From: Candidatus Nyctobacter psychrophilus
Lineage (GTDB): Bacteria > Vulcanimicrobiota > Vulcanimicrobiia > Vulcanimicrobiales > Vulcanimicrobiaceae
Direction of reading: 5' to 3'
DNA: 64,000 bases
Assembly (NCBI GenBank): GCA_014305025.1
Contig: JACRTY010000005.1
Coordinates: 1 to 64,000 of the forward strand
In this document: in pieces, positions 51,238 through 60,159 of the stretch
How positions within the stretch are numbered: the first letter of the stretch is position 1
Layout of the letters: each line of letters starts with the position of its first letter
Notes under the pieces: model-generated
What the model saw: only the letters and a program-made list of their open reading frames with translations
Databases searched by the model: none
Told to the model about the DNA's origin: nothing
Position numbers and translations under genes: made by a program

Positions 51238-52599
51238 ATGAGAGCTCAAGTCGAAGCCGCCGTACTACAGCGTTGTCGACGCCCCGTCATTGCTGCCGCT
51301 GTCCTCGCGTTAACGTTCGCAGGACTGCCGCGAACGTCGGCCGCTCAGCAGCGATCCCCACTTTGGGGGGGTGCGGCCATCCAACAAACGTTGCCGCAAG
51401 GTGTTAAGTTCCGCACCGAGACGCCGAAAAGCGCGTTCGCCTTCAGCGACTCATACGGTGCCAACTCGGTTTTCGGGGACTACCAAGCGTACGGGTCGCA
51501 GTTTTCTACACTTGGGCCAATGCTAAATTCGGGGTCGATCCGGCACCTGCGGGATGGTAATGCAGCAGTGCTCCCCGGCATCTATTACCTCCCGATGTTC
51601 AAAAGTCTGTGCAATCACGGGACACGCCATTCGGTCGTTTTTCCCATCAAGACTACGACCGCTGCTTCGATTATTTCGGGGATCAACCAGTACGGGGCGC
51701 AATGCATCGATTTCGTCGAACCGCAGAACGAGATGGACGCGCTCGCAGGGTATGGGAGTAAAGATCCTAACTGGCCGAAGAAGATCATTGCCGAGCAGAC
51801 CCTGCTATACCATACGATGAAGAGCGTGCCCGCGTTCTCTAACATCACCGTGCTCGGCCCTGCTCTTTCCAATCCCGCAAATTACAGTCTACTCGGGAAT
51901 CTCGACGCGATCTCGGACGCCGGAAACTCGCACAGCGCCATGTGTGACGCTAATCCGGGATCGACGTTCTACGGTACACTGGGTCACCGAGTCAGCGTCG
52001 TAAAGGCTTCATGGCCGACAAAGCCGGTCTGGGTGACCGAGACCGACTACAACGACAATTCGTCCAACGGCGGCCATTGTGCTGTACCGGATGACGTCAT
52101 GGCGAAGTACGTCGCGCGAACGCAAACGGAGCGATTCAATCTCGGCGAACCAAGAATCTACTGGTTTTCGCTCAAAGACAGGCCCCAGGTTATAGCAGGC
52201 GACGAGGGACTGCTCCGGTCGAATAATTCTCCGAAGCCCGCGTACATAGAGATGACGAACCTAATGCAGGTCGTCGGTGATGCGACTAGCAGTACCCCAC
52301 AGCCGATCAATTGGGCCCTGGTTGGGAGCGCAACCATTCATCACACGCTGCTCCAAAAAAGCGACGGCACGTACGAGTTATTGCTGTGGAACGAGGTCCC
52401 ATCTTGGGACACAAGAACGCACGTTAAGATATCAGTCCCAGTACAAAGCGCGACCGTCCATCTTCCGCCGAGTATTGGCACGGCTACGTACTACACGTTC
52501 AACACCTCGTATCAGATGGTGCGAACGCCGGTCACTCAACGCGGAAGCAGCTTCACGATTCCCGTCAGCGACAACATCTCCGTTCTCGACTTTAAGTAG
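51238..52599 (+). CDS. Secreted glycosidase-like protein (paralogue 2)
   Basis: A 453-residue paralogue of the gene at 48.6 kb without the LamG domain. It has a Sec signal (VIAAAVLALTFAGLPRTSAA), then the same barrel: FRTETPKSAFAFSDSYGANS, Glu165 in FVEPQNEMDAL, Glu268 in VWVTETDYN, and the end VSDNISVLDFK. I chose the ATG at 51238 because GAGG precedes it and the signal peptide follows; the frame from 51082 adds 52 unlikely residues. A 550-bp part is identical in DNA to paralogue 1. Confidence 0.82.
   Translation: MRAQVEAAVLQRCRRPVIAAAVLALTFAGLPRTSAAQQRSPLWGGAAIQQTLPQGVKFRTETPKSAFAFSDSYGANSVFGDYQAYGSQFSTLGPMLNSGSIRHLRDGNAAVLPGIYYLPMFKSLCNHGTRHSVVFPIKTTTAASIISGINQYGAQCIDFVEPQNEMDALAGYGSKDPNWPKKIIAEQTLLYHTMKSVPAFSNITVLGPALSNPANYSLLGNLDAISDAGNSHSAMCDANPGSTFYGTLGHRVSVVKASWPTKPVWVTETDYNDNSSNGGHCAVPDDVMAKYVARTQTERFNLGEPRIYWFSLKDRPQVIAGDEGLLRSNNSPKPAYIEMTNLMQVVGDATSSTPQPINWALVGSATIHHTLLQKSDGTYELLLWNEVPSWDTRTHVKISVPVQSATVHLPPSIGTATYYTFNTSYQMVRTPVTQRGSSFTIPVSDNISVLDFK
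51868..52417 (+). repeat. 550-bp tract identical to 50054-50603
   Basis: Partner of the tract in paralogue 1. The borders are abrupt: the base before it (T against A) and the base after it (C against G) differ, and substitutions are frequent beyond. Confidence 0.95.
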
Positions 52600-52625
52600 A
52601 TCGAACGGCAGCCCTCTAGGTCGTG

Positions 52626-52660
52626 CCAAAGCCGCCGGGCGTTCCGCTCGGCGGCTTTGG
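52626..52660 (+). terminator. Hairpin terminator after glycosidase 2
   Basis: CCAAAGCCGCCG pairs with CGGCGGCTTTGG over 12 perfect pairs with an 11-base loop, 26 bases after the stop. The T-tract is poor on the plus strand (TCAAG), so it may work together with Rho or mainly protect the mRNA end. Confidence 0.65.
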
Positions 52661-52866
52661 TCAAGCTGGCGCTCGGCGACGTTTTTTCATTGTACTCTCA
52701 CGCAATCAACGTAACTCGTAGCTTATCATGAATCGTTGTATTGACTCAAGTCTGTCACGGGGTGCTGGCGTCCTCAGCACGAACACAATATGCTCGTGCC
52801 TTCCTGTAAACGGAGCTGTGGTCGAGTTAAACGGCTATTTTAATGAGTAATGAAAGAAAGGTTGAT

Positions 52867-54204
52867 ATGGTCGGACTGAAGCGCTGGACTATTCCAGCCA
52901 CGGCTACACTGGGGATTGCACTTACGGCCTTGAGCTTGGCGCGAATGTCGGCGGCTGACACATTTCCGGGCCAGGGTTTCCCGCCGCCTTCGGCTCGAGA
53001 TCCGATATTAGCCGTCCATAGCTCCGACTCGTTTGTCGACTCGTGGGGAGTCGATACTCACTTTAGTTTTCGCAATACTCCGTATCAAACCGCCCAAAGT
53101 CAGGAACTGCAGTCTCTCCGCGCAATTGGCGTCCGTCACATACGGGATGGCTCCCCCAATCCACGACCGGAACACTTGCAGATATACAATGACCTGTGTC
53201 GCGACGGCATTCACCACAGCGCAGCGTTTAACGTCGGTGTCTCCGCATCAAAAATGGCCGCCACTCTCAATCTTTTCGGGCCTTCATGCATCGATTTCGT
53301 CGAGCCTCAGAACGAATACGATAACAGACGCAATCCTGATTGGGCAACCGACATTTTCGACGAACAAACGACGCTGTACCACCTTATTAAATCAACTCCC
53401 GCCTTCCGTAATATCGTCGTCCTCGGCCCGGCATTGTCTAGCATCGCGCGGTTCGGACTCCTCAAAAATCTCGATAACATCGAAGATGCGGCTAATCTGC
53501 ATGATGCGTCGTGCGATGGCAATCCGGGCACGCATTACTACGGTTCACTCGCCAGGCACATCAGCAGGGTTCGTCTAGCGACAAAGATCCGTCCGATCTG
53601 GGTGACCGAAGCCGCGTACGGCGACGCGACGCTTGACAGTGGCTTGCCCCAGGCGAACCATTGCGGCCTGCCGGATTCAGTGATTGCGCGTTACGTCCCG
53701 CGCAGCCAAGCGGAACGCTTCAACCTCGGCGAACAGCGTATCTACTGGTATGAATTTTCCGATCAGCCGCGCGATAAAACTGGGGCCGGAGCCGAGGGAT
53801 TCGTCGACCAGAACGGTATGCCGAAACCGCAGTACTTCGCGGTGCAATCCCTCATCAAGCTATTGGCCGACCCCGGCCACCCATTTACGCCGCGTCAGCC
53901 GACGCTGAATGTTTCTTCTGGAAGCGCCGCTGTGCATACGCTACTGCTCCAGAAACATGACGGCTCGTATTACCTTATGCTCTGGCAAGAGGTTCCGTCC
54001 TGGGATGTCAAGGGGCACGTCGTGTTGTCGCCCCCGCCGGTCGACGTTCGGTTAAGCATGTCGCCGACAGTGAACTCGGCGGACTATTACCAGTACGACT
54101 CTGGATGGCGGTTCGTGCAGAAACCGGTGCAAGTGCACAATGGTATCGTTACGGTTCCGATCACGGACAGCATTTCGGTCTTAAGGTTTACGCCCGCGGG
54201 CTAG
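52867..54204 (+). CDS. Secreted glycosidase-like protein (paralogue 3, diverged)
   Basis: A 445-residue third member of the family. Its signal peptide is ATATLGIALTALSLARMSAA. The barrel is clearly homologous but diverged: LQSLRAIGVRHIRDGSPNPR, Glu150 in FVEPQNEYDN, Glu248 in IWVTEAAYGD, YWYEFSDQPRD and the end TDSISVLRFTPAG. The ATG at 52867 has AAAGG seven bases upstream; one at 52843 has no ribosome site. Its 3' end overlaps the GT2 gene on the other strand by 17 bases. Confidence 0.8.
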   Translation: MVGLKRWTIPATATLGIALTALSLARMSAADTFPGQGFPPPSARDPILAVHSSDSFVDSWGVDTHFSFRNTPYQTAQSQELQSLRAIGVRHIRDGSPNPRPEHLQIYNDLCRDGIHHSAAFNVGVSASKMAATLNLFGPSCIDFVEPQNEYDNRRNPDWATDIFDEQTTLYHLIKSTPAFRNIVVLGPALSSIARFGLLKNLDNIEDAANLHDASCDGNPGTHYYGSLARHISRVRLATKIRPIWVTEAAYGDATLDSGLPQANHCGLPDSVIARYVPRSQAERFNLGEQRIYWYEFSDQPRDKTGAGAEGFVDQNGMPKPQYFAVQSLIKLLADPGHPFTPRQPTLNVSSGSAAVHTLLLQKHDGSYYLMLWQEVPSWDVKGHVVLSPPPVDVRLSMSPTVNSADYYQYDSGWRFVQKPVQVHNGIVTVPITDSISVLRFTPAG

Positions 54205-55153
54205 TCGTTGCCTGATTCGATAAATCGCGCCAGGCGTCCACGAATCCCATCATGGTGGCCACCGTCTTCGAGCCCGTGACGCCCCGGCTTGCGTAGGGCA
54301 GGAACCTGGCATACTGCAGAAGTCCGGGCGCCGCACTCGTTCCGATGCCAAGCGCCCATAATCCATACACAAATCGTTCCGGCAGAGTGAGATGTTGCAT
54401 CCGAATGAGCGACTCGTTGTAGGCCATATTTCTCTGAGCTAAGGGATTGTACGAGTTCCGCTGATCTTCGTCGAAACGGGTTGCGACGTAGTGCTCGACC
54501 AGTATATTCGGATCGTAGAGCAACTTCCAGCCTTGGAGCCGAAGCTGCAAACCGAGAGAGATCTCCCAGTGGACTTGCGCACCGGTGCCGCGAAGACGCT
54601 CATCGAAGCGAATCGCACGAACGAGCGATGTGCGGTACGAACCATTGACGCCCTTCAAGACGTCGACGTAACGGGGCGGTCCAGCACCTAAGTGATGGAG
54701 CCCCGTTACGCGACCAAATTTCGGAACAATGCCGACGACAGCACGCTCACCAGTTACGAGATGGTCCCCGTGGTGGACGTTGTCGCGGCCTCCGACGCCT
54801 GCCACCTCCGGATGCTCAGCAAATGCCTGAGCGATGCGTGCGCACCAATCGGGGTGCGGTGCTGCATCGTCATCCGTGATTGCAACGACCTCTCCGGCAG
54901 CTATCTCGATGCCGGCGTTGAGTGCCTGAACCTGTCCACTGACCGTTACACTTGCTACGGACACCGGGACGGGGGTGGCCGTCAAGCCCTTGAGATAGCT
55001 CCACGTTTCGCTATCCTCGGGCCTGGCCACAACGACGATTTCCAAGGGCTTACGATCCTGTCCGAAGAGCGCCTCCATACACCGACGCAGATCGTTGACC
55101 CGGCGATATGTTGGAACGAGAGCGCTGACGGTCGGAAGCGCGAAGGAAGGCAT
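54188..55153 (-). CDS. GT2-family glycosyltransferase
   Basis: A 321-residue GT-A enzyme: SALVPTYRRVNDLRRCMEAL, IVVVARPEDSETW, GQVQALNAGIEIAAGEVVAI, TDDDAAPHPDWCARIA (DxD), VNGSYRTSLVRAIRFDERLR and WEISLGLQLRLQGWKLLYDP. Its C terminus contains a hydrophobic stretch (ERFVYGLWALGIGTSAAPGL). It is convergent with paralogue 3. It differs from the GT2 at 41.1 kb and likely adds another sugar of the same polymer. Confidence 0.9.
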   Translation of the reverse strand: MPSFALPTVSALVPTYRRVNDLRRCMEALFGQDRKPLEIVVVARPEDSETWSYLKGLTATPVPVSVASVTVSGQVQALNAGIEIAAGEVVAITDDDAAPHPDWCARIAQAFAEHPEVAGVGGRDNVHHGDHLVTGERAVVGIVPKFGRVTGLHHLGAGPPRYVDVLKGVNGSYRTSLVRAIRFDERLRGTGAQVHWEISLGLQLRLQGWKLLYDPNILVEHYVATRFDEDQRNSYNPLAQRNMAYNESLIRMQHLTLPERFVYGLWALGIGTSAAPGLLQYARFLPYASRGVTGSKTVATMMGFVDAWRDLSNQATTSPRA

Positions 55154-55457
55154 CGCACGCTCGACGGTTCTACGAAGTGACGAAAAGCCTTGGTTTCCCC
55201 GAAATCAGGGGTAAACGCGGATACTGAGGCCTCTTGCGCATCCCACGAGCGACATTCGGCCCTTCCCCGGAGTTACCGAATTATGGCCTCCTAAGCGTAG
55301 GACCCCTTCGTCCGGCGTCCCACGGACTGCAAGGTGAAGGCGTCCTCGGCACTACACGAGTCGAAGCGGCCCCGGCGTAAAAGGTGCCCTTCCGAAGAGC
55401 ACAATTGCGACCGATGATACACTCGATACGGCCCTTCTTACCCACCTGGAGATTCGC
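55154..55457. other. Divergent intergenic region
   Basis: 304 bases between the minus-strand GT2 and the plus-strand decarboxylase. No gene supported. GGAGATTCGC places a ribosome site directly before the GTG at 55458; promoters for both directions are expected but not distinct to me. Confidence 0.5.
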
Positions 55458-56432
55458 GTGCTAAACGTCGTTACCGGCGGTGCCGGCTTCCTAGGGAGTC
55501 ACCTGGTCGACGCCCTGTTGAGCGCCGGCGAGGAGGTTCTCATCATCGATGACCTGTCGACCGGGACTTTGCGGAATGTCGAATCGGCCATCCAAAGTGG
55601 CAAAGCGGTTTTCCTGTATCTGGACGTTGCTCGTCCGCTCGAGGTTCTGCGCGGTCCAATCATGGAAGCCGTGCGGGATAGAGTGATCGGCCGCATATTT
55701 CATCTCGCGTCTCCCGCAAGTCCGGAAGCATATGGCGCACACCCGTGGGAAACCCTCGCCGTCAACGCGGTCGGAACGATGTCGCTAATTGAGCTCGCGC
55801 TGGAGCACTCGGCACGCTTCGTGTATTCATCCACGTCTGAAATCTACGGTGACCCTCTTGTGCATCCGCAACCGGAGACGTATTTCGGCAACGTCGATCC
55901 GATCGGCCCTCGATCGTGCTACGACGAGGGCAAGCGTTTCGGTGAGGCCGCCGTCGCCGCGGCGGTCCGTACACGAGGTCTCGATGCGCGCATCGTGCGT
56001 TTTTTCAACTGTTACGGCCCGCGCATGGAGATCGGCGACGGACGCCTCATTCCGGCGTTGATGCAGGCCACACTGGAGGGCCGACCCCTCCCGATTCAAG
56101 GCACGGGCAAGCAGACTCGTTCCATGACGTACGTCGACGATGCGATCGAGTTGTTGATCGGGGTCGTCAGCCTTGAGATGGCGACACTGCAACCCGTCAA
56201 TATCGGCAACGATGACGAACGTAGCGTCGAGGAGATTGCCAAAGCGGTGGCTCTCGTCAGCAGCAGTCCCCTCGAGTTTCAGCACCTCCCGGCGCGCGAA
56301 AACGATCCCCAACGTCGCCGCCCTGATCTGGCGGTCGCCCGCAGGCTGGGTTGGTCGCCGACGACGACACTTGAAGTCGGCCTGCGCAAGACGCTGGAGT
56401 GGTTCGCCGGGGAGCGGATGCAGTTCGCATGA
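55458..56432 (+). CDS. UDP-glucuronate decarboxylase-like NAD-dependent SDR enzyme
   Basis: A 324-residue extended SDR. The NAD motif is VVTGGAGFLGSHLVDALLSA, then IIDDLSTG, HLASPASPEAYGAHPWETLA, FVYSSTSEIYGDPLVHPQPE, GNVDPIGPRSCYDEGKRFGE (catalytic Tyr-x3-Lys in the form YDEGK) and NCYGPRMEIGDGRLIPALMQ. The SPEAY and GPRSCYDEGKR blocks are those of UDP-xylose synthase, which makes UDP-xylose from UDP-glucuronate. This suggests xylose or a derivative in the polymer. The start is GTG at 55458. Confidence 0.88.
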   Translation: MLNVVTGGAGFLGSHLVDALLSAGEEVLIIDDLSTGTLRNVESAIQSGKAVFLYLDVARPLEVLRGPIMEAVRDRVIGRIFHLASPASPEAYGAHPWETLAVNAVGTMSLIELALEHSARFVYSSTSEIYGDPLVHPQPETYFGNVDPIGPRSCYDEGKRFGEAAVAAAVRTRGLDARIVRFFNCYGPRMEIGDGRLIPALMQATLEGRPLPIQGTGKQTRSMTYVDDAIELLIGVVSLEMATLQPVNIGNDDERSVEEIAKAVALVSSSPLEFQHLPARENDPQRRRPDLAVARRLGWSPTTTLEVGLRKTLEWFAGERMQFA

Positions 56433-57934
56433 TTACCGCCTCCAAAGCGCTGACTCCAACGTCGCACGCACCCTCTGAAACGCCGGCGATTTCGGGTGCT
56501 GCGCGGCGCGAAAAAGTTTACATCTGGATCATCGTCGCAGCCTGGGCGTTTGTACCCGAAGTTCGCCGCGTCGCGGACTGGATAGCCGGCACAGGGTCGT
56601 TTCAGGTTATTAACCTTATTCCGTTAATCTTGATGTTGCCGCTATTTTGGCAAGCGCTGAAGAGACGGCGGTATGGCGGCCATATGAATTTCGTCTTAGG
56701 AGCGTGGGCAATATCATTCGGCTACGCCCTTTTTGTGGCCCTCTCGTCAGGAAACCTATTTCCCGCTTTCTACGATTTGGCATTGTTCTGTATCCCGACG
56801 TTAGCCGGACTCTGGGTGATCAACGCGTCGCTGCGTCGTCACGAACTGTTCGAAGTTTTGACGACCGCTTCGCTGACGATCGCTACTATCGTGAGTTTGT
56901 ACGGCCTGTACCAGTACGCGCGTCCCACTCCATGGGACGTAGCTTGGGTGCATAATTCGGACCTGACGTCGATCGGTGTTGCAGCACCCTTCCAGCTTCG
57001 CATCTTTGCGACATTGAACTCACCGGGGACGCTCGCGGCCTTTTTAGTATTCGCCATTCTAACGCCGTTGCACCGAGTAACGACAAGACGGTGGTTGATG
57101 CTTCCGCTGCTGCTCTGTACATTTGCGCTAGGCTTCTCGCTGGTACGCACGTCATATCTCGCCGTCGCGCTTGGCACGATCGTCTACTGCGTGTTTTGTA
57201 CGCAGCGACGTCAGCTCATTGGGGTCGGAAGCGTTTTCGCAGTGATTGTCCTCCTGGTGGGCATCGGGCTACCGTTCATCTACGGCAGCGAATCGGGTGC
57301 GACGAATCTGTTGACGTCACGCTTAAGTACGCTCGGCGATGTTCAGAACGACCCTTCGGCGATCGCCCGAGCAAACGAGACTAAGAACGCTTTCAATCAA
57401 GCAATTGAAGAGCCGCTGGGACAGGGATTGGGCACGGTCGGGACCTCGACGAAGCTGTCCACCTCCGGCAGAAGTACCGTGCTCGACAACGGCTATCTCT
57501 CCCGCTGGCTCGAGCTGGGGTCTGTCGGTTTTGCCGCTTACCTCGTCGCCCTCGTGGCGGCGCTGCTGTTCTCCGTACACCGCTGGGTCCAGGCGCGGCG
57601 CTTCGGAGACCCCGCTGAACAAATCGACCTCATTGCCACGGCAATTGCGGTGCAGGTTGCACTCATGGGAGCCGAACTCGGTGAGGACGCGCATCTTGCG
57701 GTCCTTGGCGTTTACTTTTGGTTGATGGTCGGTTTAGCTCTTAAAGGAGCGGCCCGACGGCCGCACGTCCCGGTCCCTTCAACCATGCGCACTCGAGCAG
57801 CAAGCTGGGCGCCGGCAGAAAGATCGCCTGACGGACCTAGGTCGGCTGCCGGCCGGAACCATGGGCCACTACTGGGTGCGATGCGCGACCGGCATAATTT
57901 CACCGTAGAGTCGCTCCAAAGACTTCGTCATTAG
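56429..57934 (+). CDS. O-antigen ligase/polymerase-like membrane protein (Wzy/WaaL)
   Basis: A 501-residue protein with about 11 helices: VYIWIIVAAWAFVPEVRRVA, MNFVLGAWAISFGYALFVAL and LPLLLCTFALGFSLVRTSYL (the Wzy_C-type loop with Arg). A periplasmic loop contains NAFNQAIEEPLGQGLGTVG and STVLDNGYLSRWLELGSVGF, typical of O-antigen ligase/polymerases. It would join repeat units in the periplasm. Its ATG overlaps the decarboxylase stop by four bases. The last 66 bases overlap the convergent GT4 gene. Confidence 0.88.
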   Translation: MITASKALTPTSHAPSETPAISGAARREKVYIWIIVAAWAFVPEVRRVADWIAGTGSFQVINLIPLILMLPLFWQALKRRRYGGHMNFVLGAWAISFGYALFVALSSGNLFPAFYDLALFCIPTLAGLWVINASLRRHELFEVLTTASLTIATIVSLYGLYQYARPTPWDVAWVHNSDLTSIGVAAPFQLRIFATLNSPGTLAAFLVFAILTPLHRVTTRRWLMLPLLLCTFALGFSLVRTSYLAVALGTIVYCVFCTQRRQLIGVGSVFAVIVLLVGIGLPFIYGSESGATNLLTSRLSTLGDVQNDPSAIARANETKNAFNQAIEEPLGQGLGTVGTSTKLSTSGRSTVLDNGYLSRWLELGSVGFAAYLVALVAALLFSVHRWVQARRFGDPAEQIDLIATAIAVQVALMGAELGEDAHLAVLGVYFWLMVGLALKGAARRPHVPVPSTMRTRAASWAPAERSPDGPRSAAGRNHGPLLGAMRDRHNFTVESLQRLRH

Positions 57935-59020
57935 GAGGCGCTCAAACTGGGCACTGACCCGCTCGCGCCCCGCATACCCGCTCCGAGCACGGAGTTCCGG
58001 GTCGTCCAGCAACCGTCCGGCGAGGATCGCCCCCGCTTCCCAATCGCCGTACGGAAACATCCATTCGCTTTTGCGCCCCAGGACGTCAACTGTTCCCGTG
58101 ACTCGCGTTGCGACGACCGGTATCGCCATCGCCAGCGCTTCGGCCGTTGCGTAGCCGAACGACTCGAACCGCGCCGTCGACACGATTACGTCCGCTGCAG
58201 CGACATAGGGGCGAACGTCTGCAACCCACCCGGGCATCGCAAGCGCACCTTCCAAACCGGCACGACGCATTTCAGCGAGCACGGCACCGCTTAACTCGCC
58301 GTCCCCGATGAGGAGACCGCTAACGTCAGGACGGGTTCGCCGCACTCGCTCGAGCAACCGAAGAAAGCCAAGCGGATCCTTCTGCGGGACGAAACGTCCG
58401 ATGGCGGCGATGATATGGTTCCCTCCGAGCCCAAGCTCACGGCGCGCCGAAGAACGGTCGCGGGGCGCGAAGCGCGAGATGTCGATCGTCGGAGGGATAA
58501 CGCGAACGTTGCTTCTTGACGCAAGACCAAAGCGGATGATATCTTCTCGCTCGCTTTCCGAGACTGCAACGAAGGTTCGGGTAGCATGAGCTAGGACGCG
58601 CTCGATTGCGAGATAGCGACGCCCGAGGTCGATGGAAAGCGCGTGAGGAGAATACAAGACGGGAGGGGCGCGCCACGATGAGAGCCGAGCAAGCCGCGCG
58701 ATTGCGCCGGCTTTCGATGAGTGTGCGTGCAAGATGTCGGGCTTGAAGGTAGCGATGATGCGACGAAGGTGAAGCACCGCGCGCAAATCCGGCACGGGCT
58801 TCACTTGCCTCGTCATCGGAAGCGGGAAGAGTGCCCACCCGGACTGCAACATCGCGCTACGCAGCTCATTGAATGCGCTGTCCGATCGTTCCGACGCGTA
58901 GGCTAATCCTTGCGACAGCCCGCTGTTACTCGTCGCCTCGCACAGGTCGTGCAGGTAACGGCGCGTTCCGCCGAGCGTCGCTTCGAGGACATGCAGAACG
59001 CGGGGTGCGTGTTGCGTCAG
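57869..59020 (-). CDS. GT4-family glycosyltransferase with a probable CTG start
   Basis: A 383-residue GT-B enzyme if translation begins at CTG 59020. The first ATG (58852) would remove the N-terminal Rossmann half. Upstream of it the frame is open for 56 codons and reads TQHAPRVLHVLEATLGGTRR, then YLHDLCEAT, the proper GT4 opening with its GG loop. CTG overlaps the previous stop as CTGA, exactly as ATGA does elsewhere. C-terminal features: IIAAIGRFVPQKDPLGFLRL, GLLIGDGELSGAVLAEM and the donor site ARFESFGYATAEALAMAIPV (ExFGxxxxE). Confidence 0.85.
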   Translation of the reverse strand: MTQHAPRVLHVLEATLGGTRRYLHDLCEATSNSGLSQGLAYASERSDSAFNELRSAMLQSGWALFPLPMTRQVKPVPDLRAVLHLRRIIATFKPDILHAHSSKAGAIARLARLSSWRAPPVLYSPHALSIDLGRRYLAIERVLAHATRTFVAVSESEREDIIRFGLASRSNVRVIPPTIDISRFAPRDRSSARRELGLGGNHIIAAIGRFVPQKDPLGFLRLLERVRRTRPDVSGLLIGDGELSGAVLAEMRRAGLEGALAMPGWVADVRPYVAAADVIVSTARFESFGYATAEALAMAIPVVATRVTGTVDVLGRKSEWMFPYGDWEAGAILAGRLLDDPELRARSGYAGRERVSAQFERLLMTKSLERLYGEIMPVAHRTQ

Positions 59021-60147
59021 CGACTCCGGGCCGCAAGCGTAAGGACCTCGGCGACGCGACGGGCGTGCGTCGCCGGATCAAACCGCGATGCTGCCGTTCG
59101 AGCGGCTTCGCCGGCCCGTCGTCTCAGCGGAGCGTCCTGGAGATACTCGAGCACGGCTTCTGCGAATGCCCCCTCGTCGCCGCTGCGTACGAGCCGCCCG
59201 CTGATCCTGTCCTCGATGATGTCCGATGCGCCGCCGTCGTCGAATGTGACCGTTGGAACGCCCGCCAACGCTGCTTCGGCAGTGGTGCGGCCAAACGGTT
59301 CGCGGTCCGAGCAGTTACAGTGCACGTCTAGTGCTGCGTAGGCGATGCGTGGGTCTTCTTGCCATGGCAGAAAATGAACGCGGTCCACGATTCCAAGCGA
59401 GCGCGCCAGCGCGCGCAGCTCAGGCACGAAGTCCGCATCGCGAAAGCGAGCCTCTCCAACCACGGCGATCGTGATCGGGATTTCCCGGTTGACCCGTGCA
59501 GCGATCCTTAAGAAGCGATCGTGGCCCTTCCAACGGTTGATGCGGCCAACGATCCCTATAACGAGGCCGGCTTCGAGGCCGAGCGCCTTGCGCGCAACGT
59601 CGCGTTCGGGGAGGTCGTTGTACGCCGCGACGTCGATGGGGTTAGCGATCGTTTCGGTGGGACCACCCGGGTACCAAGCGGCAACGGCGTGCGAACAGGC
59701 TATCCGTTTCGATGCGAGGGTTCGCGCGTCCAGCGCGAGTGCGAACCGTCCCAAGCCGGGCAAAAAATCGCGAAAGTGCATGACGACGGGCACACCGGCG
59801 ATTCTCGCTGCAAGCCCGGCTAGAAAGTGTGCCTTGATGCTGTTCGTGTGCACGACGTCAGGTGCCGCGGCTGCGATGCGGCGCCGCGTCCGAGAAACGG
59901 CCTGAAAAATATGCTTTGCGGACTGCGGCCGTAACAGATTTTCACGCCGCACGGCGAGCAGTTCCGCCGGCATCTCGACGACGTCAACGGGAAAACCCTC
60001 CTTGCGTAAGCGCTCCGCATACGCGCCATCCTCGAAGAGCAGCACGCTTGATTGCACATCGTCGGTTAGATGCTGCAACAGCAACAGCAAGCTGTGCTCG
60101 GCGCCTCCCAGCGAAGCGCCGGTTTGAGTAACGAAGAGGACGCGCAT
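59017..60147 (-). CDS. GT4-family glycosyltransferase
   Basis: A 376-residue GT-B enzyme: VLFVTQTGASLGGAEHSLLL, PDVVHTNSIKAHFLAGLAAR, IACSHAVAAWYPGG, VIGIVGRINRWKGHDRFLRI and HCNCSDREPFGRTTAEAALA (EPFGRxxxE donor-nucleotide site). I chose the ATG at 60147 over the TTG at 60159 because TTGAGGCG is then its ribosome site. It lies 12 bases after the previous gene and overlaps the next start. A degenerate relative of its 5' end sits at 36.4 kb. Confidence 0.92.
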   Translation of the reverse strand: MRVLFVTQTGASLGGAEHSLLLLLQHLTDDVQSSVLLFEDGAYAERLRKEGFPVDVVEMPAELLAVRRENLLRPQSAKHIFQAVSRTRRRIAAAAPDVVHTNSIKAHFLAGLAARIAGVPVVMHFRDFLPGLGRFALALDARTLASKRIACSHAVAAWYPGGPTETIANPIDVAAYNDLPERDVARKALGLEAGLVIGIVGRINRWKGHDRFLRIAARVNREIPITIAVVGEARFRDADFVPELRALARSLGIVDRVHFLPWQEDPRIAYAALDVHCNCSDREPFGRTTAEAALAGVPTVTFDDGGASDIIEDRISGRLVRSGDEGAFAEAVLEYLQDAPLRRRAGEAARTAASRFDPATHARRVAEVLTLAARSR

Positions 60148-60159
60148 GTAACGCCTCAA

